A DNA stretch of 64,000 nt, taken from Chryseobacterium sp. G0201. Lineage in GTDB: Bacteria; Bacteroidota; Bacteroidia; Flavobacteriales; Weeksellaceae. The notes under the pieces were generated by a model. It was given only the letters and a program-made list of their open reading frames with translations, did not search any database and was not told where the DNA came from. The stretch spans positions 4,650,001 to 4,714,000 of the forward strand of contig NZ_CP033917.1 in assembly GCF_003815655.1 (NCBI RefSeq). The letters run 5' to 3'. A program made the translations under genes and the position numbers. Positions 1 to 8,642 of the stretch are shown here, piece by piece. Within the stretch, counting starts at the first letter, position 1. Every line of letters starts with the position of its first letter.

Positions 1-1974
1 CTCATCCACAAAATTCGGCAACGTCACTTTCAAATTCGGTTCCATTTCCATCGCTCTTTTGATCGCGAAAACAGCACCTTCATTTCTAGCCCAACTTCTT
101 CTTGAAATTCCGTTGTTAACGTCCCAGAAAAGCATTGATTTTAATCGTCTGTCGGCATCGTCACTTCCATCAAGCAACATTCCGAAACCGCCGTTGATTA
201 CTTCTCCCCAGCCAACTCCGCCTCCATTGTGAATAGAAACCCAAGTTGCCCCACGGAAACTGTCACCAATTACATTTTGAATCGCCATATCTGCCGTAAA
301 TCTTGAACCGTCATATATATTTGAAGTCTCTCTGTAAGGCGAATCTGTCCCCGAAACATCATGATGATCTCTTCCTAAAACGACCGCTCCAATTTCTCCA
401 TTTTTGATGGCTTTGTTGAAAGCTTCAGCGATTTTCATTCTTCCTTCTGCATCAGCGTATAAAATTCTTGCTTGTGAACCAACCACCAATTTATTTTCCT
501 GCGCTCCTTTGATCCACTGAATATTATCCTTCATCTGCTGCTGAATTTCTTCAGGAGATGTTTTAATCATTTCCTCTAAAACCTGACAGGCAATTTCATC
601 TGTTTTCTGTAAATCTTCCGGATTTCCGCTCGTACAAACCCAACGGAACGGCCCGAAACCATAATCGAAACACATCGGTCCCATAATATCCTGAACATAA
701 CTTGGATATTTAAACTCCTTACCAATCGTCGGATTGTCAGACATTACATCTGCTCCGGCTCTTGATGCTTCCAATAAAAAGGCATTTCCGTAATCGAAGA
801 AATAGGTTCCTTTTTCTGTATGTTTATTGATTGCTGCAGCGTGTCTTCTTAAAGTTTCCTGAACTTTGTTTTTGAATAATTCAGGATCTTCCGCCATCAT
901 TTTGTTTGATTCTTCAAAGCTTTGTCCCGCAGGATAATACCCTCCAGCCCAAGGATTATGAAGTGAAGTCTGGTCTGAACCAATATCAATTCTTAAATTT
1001 TCCTGATCAAATTTTTCCCAAACCTCAACGATATTTCCAAGATAAGCCAGAGAAACAGTTTCTTTGTTTTCCTGAGCTTTTTTCACTCTTTCAACTAATT
1101 CATCCAGATTTTCGTGAATTTCATTCACCCATTTCTGTTCGTGACGGATTTTTGTGATCTTTGGATTTACTTCCGCACAAACGGTAACGCAGCCTGCAAT
1201 ATTTCCTGCTTTTGGCTGAGCTCCACTCATTCCGCCTAAACCAGAGGTAACGAAAAGTCCGCCTTTTGGTTCTTTATTGATTTTTCTGAAAGCGTTTAAA
1301 ACCGTAATCGTCGTTCCGTGAACAATTCCCTGTGGACCAATGTACATATAACTTCCCGCAGTCATTTGTCCGTACTGAGAAACACCCAGCGCATTGAATT
1401 TTTCCCAATCATCTGGCTTAGAATAATTTGGAATCACCATTCCGTTTGTCACAACCACTCTCGGCGCATCTTTATGTGAAGGAAATAATCCCATCGGATG
1501 TCCTGAATACATGGTCAACGTTTGTTCGTCCGTCATTTCAGACAAGTATTTCATTGTCAACAGATATTGAGCCCAGTTTGAGAAGACAGCACCATTTCCA
1601 CCGTATGTGATGAGTTCGTGAGGATGTTGAGCCACCGCGTAATCAAGATTATTCTGAATCATCAGCATGATCGATTTTGCCTGCTCGGATTTTCCGGGAT
1701 ATTCTGAAATTGGTCTTGCCTTCATTTCATAATCCGGACGGAAACGGTACATGTAAATTCTACCGTATTTTTCAAGTTCTTCTTTAAATTCAGGCAGTAA
1801 TTCCGCATGAAACTGAGGTTCGAAATAACGCAAAGCATTTTTTAAGGCTAGCTTTTTCTCTTCTTCACCTAAAATTTCTTTACGTTTTGGTGCGTGGTTT
1901 ATATTGGTTTCGTATGGTTTTGGTTGAGGTAATTGGTTTGGAATCCCCTGCTGTATTTGTTCTTGGAAAGTCAT
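1..1974 (-). CDS. hutU: Urocanate hydratase (C-terminus beyond window)
   Basis: Urocanase, the second enzyme of histidine degradation, hydrates urocanate to imidazolone propionate with tightly bound NAD+ in the cytoplasm. The frame is open from the ATG at 1974 to base 1, giving 658 codons without a stop, so the last residues lie left of the window. Family marks include ELITYGGNGAVFSNW near residue 120, the nucleotide-binding stretch GLGGMSGAQPKAGNIAGCV, YNKHTEKGTYFFDYGNAF-type segment, and GATWVSIHNGGGVGWGEV near the visible C-terminus. It is longer than the ~557-residue Bacillus-type enzyme because of an extended N-terminus, as is usual in Bacteroidota. No other hut gene is visible here; the rest of the pathway, if linked, would lie to the left. 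Confidence 0.96.
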   Translation of the reverse strand, partial: MTFQEQIQQGIPNQLPQPKPYETNINHAPKRKEILGEEEKKLALKNALRYFEPQFHAELLPEFKEELEKYGRIYMYRFRPDYEMKARPISEYPGKSEQAKSIMLMIQNNLDYAVAQHPHELITYGGNGAVFSNWAQYLLTMKYLSEMTDEQTLTMYSGHPMGLFPSHKDAPRVVVTNGMVIPNYSKPDDWEKFNALGVSQYGQMTAGSYMYIGPQGIVHGTTITVLNAFRKINKEPKGGLFVTSGLGGMSGAQPKAGNIAGCVTVCAEVNPKITKIRHEQKWVNEIHENLDELVERVKKAQENKETVSLAYLGNIVEVWEKFDQENLRIDIGSDQTSLHNPWAGGYYPAGQSFEESNKMMAEDPELFKNKVQETLRRHAAAINKHTEKGTYFFDYGNAFLLEASRAGADVMSDNPTIGKEFKYPSYVQDIMGPMCFDYGFGPFRWVCTSGNPEDLQKTDEIACQVLEEMIKTSPEEIQQQMKDNIQWIKGAQENKLVVGSQARILYADAEGRMKIAEAFNKAIKNGEIGAVVLGRDHHDVSGTDSPYRETSNIYDGSRFTADMAIQNVIGDSFRGATWVSIHNGGGVGWGEVINGGFGMLLDGSDDADRRLKSMLFWDVNNGISRRSWARNEGAVFAIKRAMEMEPNLKVTLPNFVDE

Positions 1975-2098
1975 ATTGTTATATAAAGTTCTGAGTTTAG
2001 TTTGAAAGTCTTAAAGATATTCAAATTAGAAAATACAATGCAACTAAACGGTAAAAATTCCGAATAGCAAAAATTCAAAGAAAAAAAGTTTTGAAAAA

Positions 2099-2569
2099 TT
2101 AGCGGATAAGAGAATAGATTAAAACACCAATTCCTGCATAAGCAACAACAGTAATAATATCAGCTATGGGTTGTGAAAAGCGTTTTTCCTTGATTTTCTC
2201 GCCGTTGATCTGGTTCTTATGGAATTTCAGAATTTTTTTAGGATTATGAACCGGGTGTGCAACCAGACTATCGCTTTCCCACTTGTCAACTATTACTTTA
2301 TAAGTCTTGCCATCAACGTCAATTTTAACATTTTTCTTAGGTGTAAGCTTCTCCTGAATATTGATCGGGATAGGCGTTTGTTGCGGGTTCGGGTTTTGAG
2401 ATCCAGCTGCCGTACCTGTCATTTGCACAGAAGTATTATTAACAGAAGTTGCATTCTTTTTAGATTCCTGCTTATTGTCGGTCGCTGTATCCACTTGTTT
2501 TTTAGCCTGATAAGTATAGCAACTGACAAGAGCAAATGATATAATGATGAGATAAAGATTCTTTTGCAT
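2099..2569 (-). CDS. Small lipoprotein of unknown function
   Basis: A 156-residue protein starting MQKNLYLIIISFALVSC, a lipoprotein signal with the lipobox LVSC (Cys17). A Ser/Thr/Asn/Gln-rich linker (about residues 20-70) leads to a small folded part (KIDVDGKTYKVIVDKWESDS) and a final hydrophobic helix (IADIITVVAYAGIGVLIYSL) that could be a membrane segment. A TAnnTTTG -7 element lies just upstream at 2574-2581. I do not recognise a named domain. The gene is monocistronic, between hutU and an acidic protein gene transcribed the same way. Confidence 0.75.
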   Translation of the reverse strand: MQKNLYLIIISFALVSCYTYQAKKQVDTATDNKQESKKNATSVNNTSVQMTGTAAGSQNPNPQQTPIPINIQEKLTPKKNVKIDVDGKTYKVIVDKWESDSLVAHPVHNPKKILKFHKNQINGEKIKEKRFSQPIADIITVVAYAGIGVLIYSLIR

Positions 2570-2573
2570 CAGC

Positions 2574-2581
2574 CAAATTTA
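2574..2581 (-). promoter_or_regulatory. Possible -7 element
   Basis: On the minus strand this reads TAAATTTG, matching the Bacteroidota TAnnTTTG -7 box. It sits only 5 bp before the lipoprotein ATG, so a transcript from it would be almost leaderless or would start inside the gene. No clear -33 TTG was found at the proper spacing. Confidence 0.25.
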
Positions 2582-2747
2582 AGAATTAAACGGAATATTT
2601 AGTATTTTCTTTTGAAAGATCCTGATTTTTTGTTGTTCTTTATCTTATTCTCCCCCATCATCTCTCTTTGATCAAATTCCAACCGTCCAGAGGAAGGGGA
2701 ATTCTCCTTAAAATAAACTATATGTTTTTTACTTAAAAAAACAAAAA

Positions 2748-2769
2748 ACCTTACTGAAATTAGTAAGGT
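2748..2769 (-). terminator. Intrinsic terminator after the acidic protein gene
   Basis: The arms ACCTTACT and AGTAAGGT form a perfect 8-bp stem with a 6-nt loop. On the minus strand it is followed by a TTTTTTGTTTTTTT tract. It lies just 3' of the stop codon at 2778. Confidence 0.85.
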
Positions 2770-2777
2770 CTATTGTT

Positions 2778-3071
2778 TTAGGTAAGCACATCATCGTTCG
2801 TTTCCTCGTGATCATCATCATTATCGCTGGTGCTCCAATAATTATTTTCTTCATCTTCGGAACCTATTTTCTCCATTTCATCGTCATCTTCAACTCCTGG
2901 AATATCCAATCCTTTATCGATTTTGTCATCGTCCAGATCTTCATTGAAAATAGGATTTCCATCTCCATCCAAAGGGATATGCTGTTCTCTGTTAAAAATA
3001 TCTTCAATTGGACTATAATCCATTTGTTCGAGCTTTCTGTTTTGTTCGTTGGTATTATCTTCAGGTATCAT
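2778..3071 (-). CDS. Acidic conserved hypothetical protein
   Basis: A 97-residue, strongly acidic, soluble protein rich in Asp and Glu, without signal peptide or membrane segment. It has the stretch DYSPIEDIFNREQHIPLDG and an Asp/Glu-rich second half. No catalytic motif is visible and I cannot assign a function. The ORF is convincing because a strong terminator follows its stop codon at once and because its composition is far from that expected for random reading of AT-rich DNA. The overlapping plus-strand frame is a shadow. Confidence 0.7.
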   Translation of the reverse strand: MIPEDNTNEQNRKLEQMDYSPIEDIFNREQHIPLDGDGNPIFNEDLDDDKIDKGLDIPGVEDDDEMEKIGSEDEENNYWSTSDNDDDHEETNDDVLT

Positions 3072-3163
3072 AATGTTATATTTAGTGTTGATTTAATAAA
3101 AGACAAAAATGGTTCCAAGTTCTGTTTTGAAAAAAAATATTTTAAATCAAAATTTAATTTTTA

Positions 3164-4138
3164 TTAAATTTTATAAACTTCAGGATTGGCACAGTTTGGC
3201 ATTTTCTCACCTTTAGAAAAAGCAATGATATTTTCTGCGGCAACTTTTGCCATCCCGTTTCTCGCTTCAATCGTTGCTGAGCCAATATGCGGCAATACAC
3301 AAACACTTGAAAGCTCTAAAATAGGATCATCCTTAAAAATAGGCTCAGGATTGGTGACATCTAAACCGGCTCCCCAAATATGTTTTGAAACCAATGCTTC
3401 ATACAAGTCTTTTTGATTATGAAAACCACCTCTCGCTGTATTAATAAAAATAGAATCAGGCTTCATTTTTTCAAAAACCGAAGCATTAAAAAGGTCTTTC
3501 TGATCAGGAACAAAATTAGCATGGATACTCAATACATCAGCCTGAGCAATCAATTCATCAAAAGAAACATAGGTTGCATTTAGCTCTTTTTCTGCTTCAT
3601 CATTATGATGGCGATTATGATAAATAATCTTCATATCAAAGGCTTTTTTACATTTTTCGGCCATCTCGAAACCTATTCTTCCCAATCCGAAAACGCCTAA
3701 AGTTTTTCCGTATAATTCCTGTCCTAAAGCATGCAAAGGATCAAAATCGCCCCAATTTCCCTCTTTAATTTTCTGAAAATTAAAACTTGCTCTTCTTGCA
3801 ACCGATTGCATTAATAAAAATGCAACGTCAGAAGTCGCTCTGCTTAAAACATCAGGAGTATTTCCGATGGGGATGTTTTTTAAGTTGGCTTCTTTGATAT
3901 CTACATGATCAAAACCAACGGAATATAAAGCGATTGCCTTTACATTTGGGCATTGTTCGAAAAAATCTCTGTCAAATTTATTGTGTCCAACATTTAAAAT
4001 TGCATCGGCATCCTGGCAATATTTCAACCATTCTTCAGGAGATAAATTATTATGGGTTAGTAGTGTAACCTCCAATCCTGCGTCTTCCAGCATTTTAATG
4101 CCTATTTCCGGAATTCTTTTATTGATGAATACTTTCAT
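3164..4138 (-). CDS. D-2-hydroxyacid dehydrogenase (glyoxylate/hydroxypyruvate reductase-like)
   Basis: An NAD(P)-dependent enzyme that interconverts D-2-hydroxy acids and 2-oxo acids in the cytoplasm. At 324 residues it has normal family length. The Rossmann motif GVFGLGRIGFEMAEKC is near residues 145-160. The catalytic triad is visible as Arg in INTARGGF, Glu in NPEPIF and His in PHIGSAT. The order and spacing fit the glyoxylate reductase / D-glycerate dehydrogenase branch better than formate dehydrogenase or phosphoglycerate dehydrogenase, since there is no C-terminal ACT domain. Substrate is not decided by sequence alone. It stands alone; the 92-bp spacer to the acidic gene suggests a separate unit. 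Confidence 0.9.
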   Translation of the reverse strand: MKVFINKRIPEIGIKMLEDAGLEVTLLTHNNLSPEEWLKYCQDADAILNVGHNKFDRDFFEQCPNVKAIALYSVGFDHVDIKEANLKNIPIGNTPDVLSRATSDVAFLLMQSVARRASFNFQKIKEGNWGDFDPLHALGQELYGKTLGVFGLGRIGFEMAEKCKKAFDMKIIYHNRHHNDEAEKELNATYVSFDELIAQADVLSIHANFVPDQKDLFNASVFEKMKPDSIFINTARGGFHNQKDLYEALVSKHIWGAGLDVTNPEPIFKDDPILELSSVCVLPHIGSATIEARNGMAKVAAENIIAFSKGEKMPNCANPEVYKI

Positions 4139-4180
4139 TGTTTATTTTGTAATTTATGAGTTAAAACTTTTAAAATAAAA

Positions 4181-4207
4181 AACCTCACTACTACTAAAAA
4201 TGAGGCT
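4181..4207 (-). terminator. Terminator-like hairpin upstream of the dehydrogenase
   Basis: CCTCA (4183-4187) pairs with TGAGG (4201-4205); on the minus strand the hairpin is followed by TTTTTTATTTT. It lies in front of the dehydrogenase start (4138), so it would end a transcript coming from 4213-4553 or act as a leader attenuator. No convincing gene precedes it on that strand. Confidence 0.5.
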
Positions 4208-4212
4208 TTTAA

Positions 4213-4553
4213 CTTTACTATTTAAAATTATTTTTTCATATATCGGTCTCGATTTGTTAAGAATAAATTTCCATCAGCAATCTGAATTATTTTGTATTCT
4301 TTTGAATAGTATTAAAATCGAGTGATTATTTAAATGATTTGGTAATAAAAATGATACAATTTTCATTCCGAAACCCCCTTCAATATTATAAATGTCATTA
4401 ATAAAATTCACCATAAATTGTAAAAATTCACCCATAAAATAAATCAAAAAAATATAATGGCAAAACTTTAATTTAATATAATTATCACTAGATTTACTCT
4501 GCATTTGCAATAAAATCAAAAATTAACCAAAATTCATAAACATAACGCAAAAT
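4213..4553. other. AT-rich divergent spacer without a convincing gene
   Basis: This stretch separates the leftward dehydrogenase from the rightward ketoacyl synthase gene and must hold the promoters for the latter. It has one 81-codon minus-strand frame (4274-4519) with no recognisable protein character. Nothing else was identified. Confidence 0.4.
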
Positions 4554-5534
4554 ATGATGATTAAAAAAAATGCCTATATAAAAGGCACAGGTTCTTATGT
4601 ACCTCCAAAAATATTAAAAAATGACTTTTTCGAAGCTATCGGTTCTTCTGATGAATGGATCTACAAAAATCTTGGAATCAAAGAACGTAGAATTGCAGAG
4701 GGTGAAGTAACGAGCGATTTGGCTTATAAAGCAGGTTTGGAAGCATTAAAGGAAGCTGATCTAACACCGGAAGATATCGATTTAATTATTGTAGCAACTT
4801 CAACTCCTGACAGACAGGCACCTTCTACAGCATGTTTTGTTCAGGAAAAAATGGGTGCTTATCAAGCGGTAGCATTTGATATTTCGGCAGTTTGTTCAGG
4901 AGGTTTATATGGTATTGCAATCGGTTGCCAGTTCATAGAAACAGGAATGTACCAAAATGTTTTAATTATTGGTGCGGATACTTTTTCTACCATTACCGAT
5001 TGGGAGCGAAAAGATTCTGTCTTTTTCGGAGACGGTGCGGGAGCAATTTTACTTTCAGGAACGACCGAAGATAAAGGTTTCTTTGATTTTAAACTTCATG
5101 CAGACGGTCGCGGAAAATATCACTTCAACATTCCGGCCGGAGGTTCGGAAATGCCTGCATCAGAAGAAACTTTAAAGCAGAAACTTCATTATTTTCAAAT
5201 GAATGGAAAGGAAGTTTTTAATACAGCAACCAAAGTTTTACCCGAAACCATTACTGAGATTCTTGAAGCTAATAAACTTTCTGCGGATGATGTAGATTGG
5301 GTAATTCCACACCAGCCGAGCATCAGAATTCTTCAGGAAACTGCCAGAAAAGTGAATATTCCTTTTGAAAAAGTAATGACCAATATGGATAAATACGCCA
5401 ACACTTCCGGCGGAACAATTCCTATCGTCCTTGATGAAACCTATAAAAGCGGAAAAATACAACCCGGAAACATTCTTTTATTTGCTGCCGTAGGCTCTGG
5501 ATGGACTTGGGGAACGGCTCTTTATAAAGCCTAA
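4554..5534 (+). CDS. 3-oxoacyl-ACP synthase III (FabH-like)
   Basis: A condensing enzyme of the KAS III type, which joins an acyl-CoA primer to malonyl-ACP to begin fatty-acid or related chains. The 326-residue length is typical. The thiolase-fold catalytic triad is complete: Cys114 in ISAVCSGGLYG, His253 in VIPHQPS and Asn283 in KYANTSGGTIP. Two adjacent ATG codons (4554 and 4557) could serve as start. The FabI-like reductase follows 38 bp later in the same direction, so the two probably form an operon. It is not next to plsX or rpmF, the usual fabH setting, so it may be a secondary paralogue with another primer preference. Confidence 0.92.
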   Translation: MMIKKNAYIKGTGSYVPPKILKNDFFEAIGSSDEWIYKNLGIKERRIAEGEVTSDLAYKAGLEALKEADLTPEDIDLIIVATSTPDRQAPSTACFVQEKMGAYQAVAFDISAVCSGGLYGIAIGCQFIETGMYQNVLIIGADTFSTITDWERKDSVFFGDGAGAILLSGTTEDKGFFDFKLHADGRGKYHFNIPAGGSEMPASEETLKQKLHYFQMNGKEVFNTATKVLPETITEILEANKLSADDVDWVIPHQPSIRILQETARKVNIPFEKVMTNMDKYANTSGGTIPIVLDETYKSGKIQPGNILLFAAVGSGWTWGTALYKA

Positions 5535-5572
5535 AATCAATATTTTATTTTAAAATAATACAGAAAAAAATT

Positions 5573-6397
5573 ATGCTGAACGATCAGACCTTTCTTATAA
5601 CAGGCATTGCGGATGAAAATTCCCTTGCCATGAAAACCGCCGAAAAAATCCTTGAAAATAACGGAAAAGTTGTTTGCGCCGGATTGGGCGTCACTCCTTT
5701 TCACAAAAACCTCTCTGAAAAAGCTCAGGAATTTCTTAACAAAAACTATAATGATTTTCAAACAGCATGTCATAAAGTTCTAGGAGATCAGGTTTACACC
5801 GCTCCTTTAGATGTTACATTACCGGAAAGTCTGGATTTTCTTGCAAAAGATCTTTATCAAAAAGATATTAAACTTAACGGTTTTCTTCACGCCATTGCAA
5901 TGGATAAAACGATTAGACAAAAATCTGTAAAGCCAATGCTGGAGGTTACTGTAGAAGAATTTAATGAAACGATGAATGTTTCAGCGTTTTCTTTAATCTC
6001 CTTATCTCAGGCTTTACTTTCGAACAATGTCCTTCAAAATGGGGCTTCTATTGTTTCACTTAGCTATATTGCAGCAGAAAAAGTTTCATCTTTTCCGTAC
6101 ATTAATATCAGTATTGCTAAAGCTGCGCTTGAACGATTAACCATGGAAATCGCCCATGAATTAGGCAGAAAATACGGTATCCGTGCCAATGCAATCCGTT
6201 TTTCACCCTACATGGGAAGCAAGGCAGGAAATGCAACTTTAAATCCTGAGGATGTTGAAAAAGCAAATCAAAAAAGTCCGTTAGGAAATGCTTTACCTGA
6301 AGATCTGGCGCACGAAATTGTGCATCTTTTCAGAAAAGAAACAAGAATTACAGGAGAAATCCGCCATGTTGATGGAGGTTTCCATATTATGGGATAA
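5573..6397 (+). CDS. FabI-like enoyl-ACP reductase (SDR family)
   Basis: A short-chain dehydrogenase close to FabI, which reduces trans-2-enoyl-ACP with NAD(P)H. The N-terminal TGIADENSLA replaces the classical Gly-rich loop in the way FabI does. The active-site block SLSYIAAEKVSSFPYINISI carries Tyr165, Tyr176 and Lys183, i.e. the FabI-specific Tyr-x6-Lys pattern in place of Tyr-x3-Lys. RHVDGGFHIMG is the typical C-terminal end. An insertion of about 25 residues after the first beta-alpha unit (around FHKNLSEKAQEFLNKN) is unlike E. coli FabI. Likely cotranscribed with the KAS III gene. Whether it serves housekeeping fatty-acid synthesis or a side pathway is open. Confidence 0.85.
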   Translation: MLNDQTFLITGIADENSLAMKTAEKILENNGKVVCAGLGVTPFHKNLSEKAQEFLNKNYNDFQTACHKVLGDQVYTAPLDVTLPESLDFLAKDLYQKDIKLNGFLHAIAMDKTIRQKSVKPMLEVTVEEFNETMNVSAFSLISLSQALLSNNVLQNGASIVSLSYIAAEKVSSFPYINISIAKAALERLTMEIAHELGRKYGIRANAIRFSPYMGSKAGNATLNPEDVEKANQKSPLGNALPEDLAHEIVHLFRKETRITGEIRHVDGGFHIMG

Positions 6398-6420
6398 TTT
6401 TTTAGGTTATTAATGTTGGT

Positions 6421-6580
6421 TATCGCAAAGACGCTATTTTTCAATTTAATTACATATAATAAGGCGCAAGGATTTTATCTTCGATAAAATTGAAGACTTT
6501 AATATTATTGAAAATCTTTGATTTTCTAGCGCCTTAAAAAAGTATTTTTTATTAATCTTTGCGTCTTAGCGTTTTCCCAA
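6421..6580. repeat. Multi-hairpin CGCAAAG-type repeat between convergent genes
   Basis: The 3' ends of the FabI-like and pcm genes face each other across this element. It has outer segments CGCAAAGACGC and GCGTCTTAGCG, the pair AAGGCGC (6461-6467) / GCGCCTT (6529-6535), and an inner perfect hairpin ATTTTATC (6472-6479) / GATAAAAT (6483-6490). Related sequence occurs at 36074-36132 and near 53286. It may stop transcription from both sides. Confidence 0.6.
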
Positions 6581-6593
6581 CAATTTACAGTTA

Positions 6594-7247
6594 TTATTGA
6601 TTGGTTTTGCCTAACATCGGAACAAATTTGTAAGCTCCAAATTCTTCTTTTTCAATCTCAGTAGGAGAAATTTTTGTAAATCTATATAAAACCTGCTCAT
6701 CAGTAGGACCTAATGGAATAACCATTTTTCCGCCAACTTTTAACTGTTTTAAAAGTTCCGTTGGTAAAACTGAGGCTCCACAAGTCACGATAATTTTATC
6801 GAAAGGCGCAAAAGTCGGAAGTCCGGCAAAACCATCACCAAAACTTTGAAACTTGGGATATAAATGCATTTCTCGCAACTTTTTCTTAGAAAAATCAAAC
6901 AGATCTTTTTGTCTTTCAACAGTATATACCAAACCTTTCATGGCTATAAGTACAGCGGTCTGATAACCACATCCTGTCCCGATCTCCAAAACTTTTTCAC
7001 CCGCTTTTAATTGTAATAATTCAGACTGTTCTGCAACGGTTGACGGATGAGAAATCGTTTGATGCGCCAAAATAGGAAAAGCACGATCTTCATAAGCGAA
7101 ATCTTCAAAAATACTTTCAATAAAAAGGTGTCTCGGAACATCATTCATGGCCGAAAGTACATTTTCATCCGAAATTCCGATCTTATGTCGAAGATATTCA
7201 ACCAAAATCTTTCTTTTTCCTTTATGTACAAACGAATCTTGCGTCAT
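6594..7247 (-). CDS. pcm: Protein-L-isoaspartate O-methyltransferase
   Basis: Repairs isoaspartyl residues in aged proteins by methylating them with S-adenosylmethionine, in the cytoplasm. The SAM-binding motif VLEIGTGCGYQTAVLI is diagnostic; QTISHPSTVAEQSELL is the substrate-loop region of the family and VTCGASVLP the post-II motif. The start was set at 7247 (MTQDSFVHKGKRK), giving 217 residues; a longer frame to 7301 adds an aromatic/Asn-rich tail (FYYFCANYHQ) not expected in the family. It stands alone, without the surE partner seen in many proteobacteria. Confidence 0.93.
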   Translation of the reverse strand: MTQDSFVHKGKRKILVEYLRHKIGISDENVLSAMNDVPRHLFIESIFEDFAYEDRAFPILAHQTISHPSTVAEQSELLQLKAGEKVLEIGTGCGYQTAVLIAMKGLVYTVERQKDLFDFSKKKLREMHLYPKFQSFGDGFAGLPTFAPFDKIIVTCGASVLPTELLKQLKVGGKMVIPLGPTDEQVLYRFTKISPTEIEKEEFGAYKFVPMLGKTNQ

Positions 7248-7380
7248 TAGATGGTAGTTATTGGGGTTCTGGTGGTAGTTTGCACAAAAATAATAAAACA
7301 AATACTATTTATCAACCTAAAACCTATCATCTATTTCCGAATACCTAAAATCATTATATTTACAGAAATTTAATACAACT

Positions 7381-8343
7381 ATGTTAAAAGCAGGTTTGGT
7401 AGGTGCCGGACATTTAGGAAAGATACATTTAAGACTTCTTAATCAATCAGATAAGTATGAATTTGTAGGTTTCCATGATAAAGATGTAGAAAACGGAAAA
7501 AAATTAGAAGCCGAATTAGGTTATAAATATTTTGAAAATTTTGATGATCTTTTGGATCAGATCGAAATGCTGGATATTGTAACACCAACAATTTATCATT
7601 ACGACTATGCTTTAAAAGCAATTGATAAAGGACTTCATTTTTTCATCGAAAAACCTGTCACTCACACGCTTGAACAGGCAGAAGAAATCCTTCAAAAGTG
7701 TCGTGAAAATGGCATAAAAGCTCAGGTTGGTCATGTTGAAAGATACAATCCTGCTTTTATCGGAGCAAAAGATTACATCCAAAATCCAATGTTCATCGAG
7801 ATTCATAGATTAGCGGAATTCAATCCTCGTGGAACGGATGTTTCTGTGGTCTTAGACTTAATGATTCATGATCTTGATATTTTATTAAGTGTTGTAAAAT
7901 CTAAAGTTAAAAATATTCACGCAAGCGGTGTTTGTGTAGTAAGCAAAACTCCAGATATTTCTAACGCAAGAATTGAGTTTGAAAACGGATGCGTTGCCAA
8001 CCTTACGACTTCAAGAATTTCTATGAAAGCGATGAGAAAAAGCCGTTTCTTCCAGAAAGACGCTTATATTTCCGTTGATTTCTTAGAAAAAAAGGCAGAA
8101 GTTATCCGTATGAAAGATGCTCCTGAAAACCCTACTCCATTTGATATGATTATTGAAAATGCTGATGGGGAAAAGAATCAGATCTTATTTGAATATCCAA
8201 ATATCCAGCCTAATAATGCGATTTTGGATGAATTGAATTCTTTCGCAGATGCAATTATTGAAGATAAAAATGTAGAAGTTTCTTTGGAAGACGGAACCGA
8301 AGCTTTAAAAGTGGCTTTGGAGATTATGAAATTGATTTCTTAA
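7381..8343 (+). CDS. Gfo/Idh/MocA family oxidoreductase
   Basis: An NAD(P)-dependent sugar or sugar-derivative oxidoreductase. The 320 residues show the N-terminal Rossmann motif GLVGAGHLGKIHLRLL, the EKP motif in FFIEKPVTHTLEQA, and the active-site block VLDLMIHDLDILLSVV with the conserved Asp and His, followed by the alpha/beta C-terminal domain. The substrate cannot be inferred. It resembles UDP-N-acetylglucosamine/glucosamine-type MocA proteins that sit next to lipid A or fatty-acid genes in Bacteroidota, but nothing nearby confirms this. A GGGCTTTAGCCC terminator hairpin follows. Confidence 0.88.
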   Translation: MLKAGLVGAGHLGKIHLRLLNQSDKYEFVGFHDKDVENGKKLEAELGYKYFENFDDLLDQIEMLDIVTPTIYHYDYALKAIDKGLHFFIEKPVTHTLEQAEEILQKCRENGIKAQVGHVERYNPAFIGAKDYIQNPMFIEIHRLAEFNPRGTDVSVVLDLMIHDLDILLSVVKSKVKNIHASGVCVVSKTPDISNARIEFENGCVANLTTSRISMKAMRKSRFFQKDAYISVDFLEKKAEVIRMKDAPENPTPFDMIIENADGEKNQILFEYPNIQPNNAILDELNSFADAIIEDKNVEVSLEDGTEALKVALEIMKLIS

Positions 8344-8410
8344 TTTTTAAATTTAAACACAAAGCACACAAATAATTTTCACAAATTACACAACTTTAAA
8401 CATCAATAGA

Positions 8411-8468
8411 AACGGGCTTTAGCCCGTTTTTTCTTATTAATAAAAACAATTGGCTTTAGCCAAAACTT
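8411..8468 (+). terminator. Terminator plus second TTTAGCC hairpin
   Basis: AACGGGC-TTTA-GCCCGTT (8411-8427) followed by a T run is a strong terminator for the Gfo/Idh/MocA gene. A second hairpin, TTGGC-TTTA-GCCAA, follows at about 8451-8464. The same TTTAGCC-core hairpins recur at 36912-36972 and 47516-47533, so they belong to a dispersed family. Confidence 0.8.
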
Positions 8469-8574
8469 AATATTAATTCAAAGCTATATAAGAGGTTCAT
8501 TTTTTTATACTCTTTTTTATTTCTTTTGTGGTTTAATTTAAATCAAATGTGATTTTTATTCAACAAATTTTAAA

Positions 8575-8582
8575 TATATTTG
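8575..8582 (+). promoter_or_regulatory. Probable -7 element of the GH5 gene
   Basis: TATATTTG matches the TAnnTTTG consensus and lies 60 bp before the GH5 start. A -33 TTG at 19-21 bp was not clear, so the call rests on the -7 box alone. Confidence 0.4.
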
Positions 8583-8642
8583 TGATTACTTAAAAGTAAT
8601 TAATTTCTAAAAACAACCCCTAATATTTTAAAAATCAAAACT

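Noticed and set aside
906..1610. Plus-strand frames antisense to hutU
   Set aside because: They run opposite to the well-supported urocanase coding frame and have no protein features.
4274..4519. 81-codon minus-strand frame upstream of the D-2-hydroxyacid dehydrogenase
   Set aside because: Sequence is Ile/Asn/Phe/Leu-rich as expected from AT-rich spacer DNA, no domain or signal is seen, and it overlaps the likely promoter region; kept only as part of a spacer.
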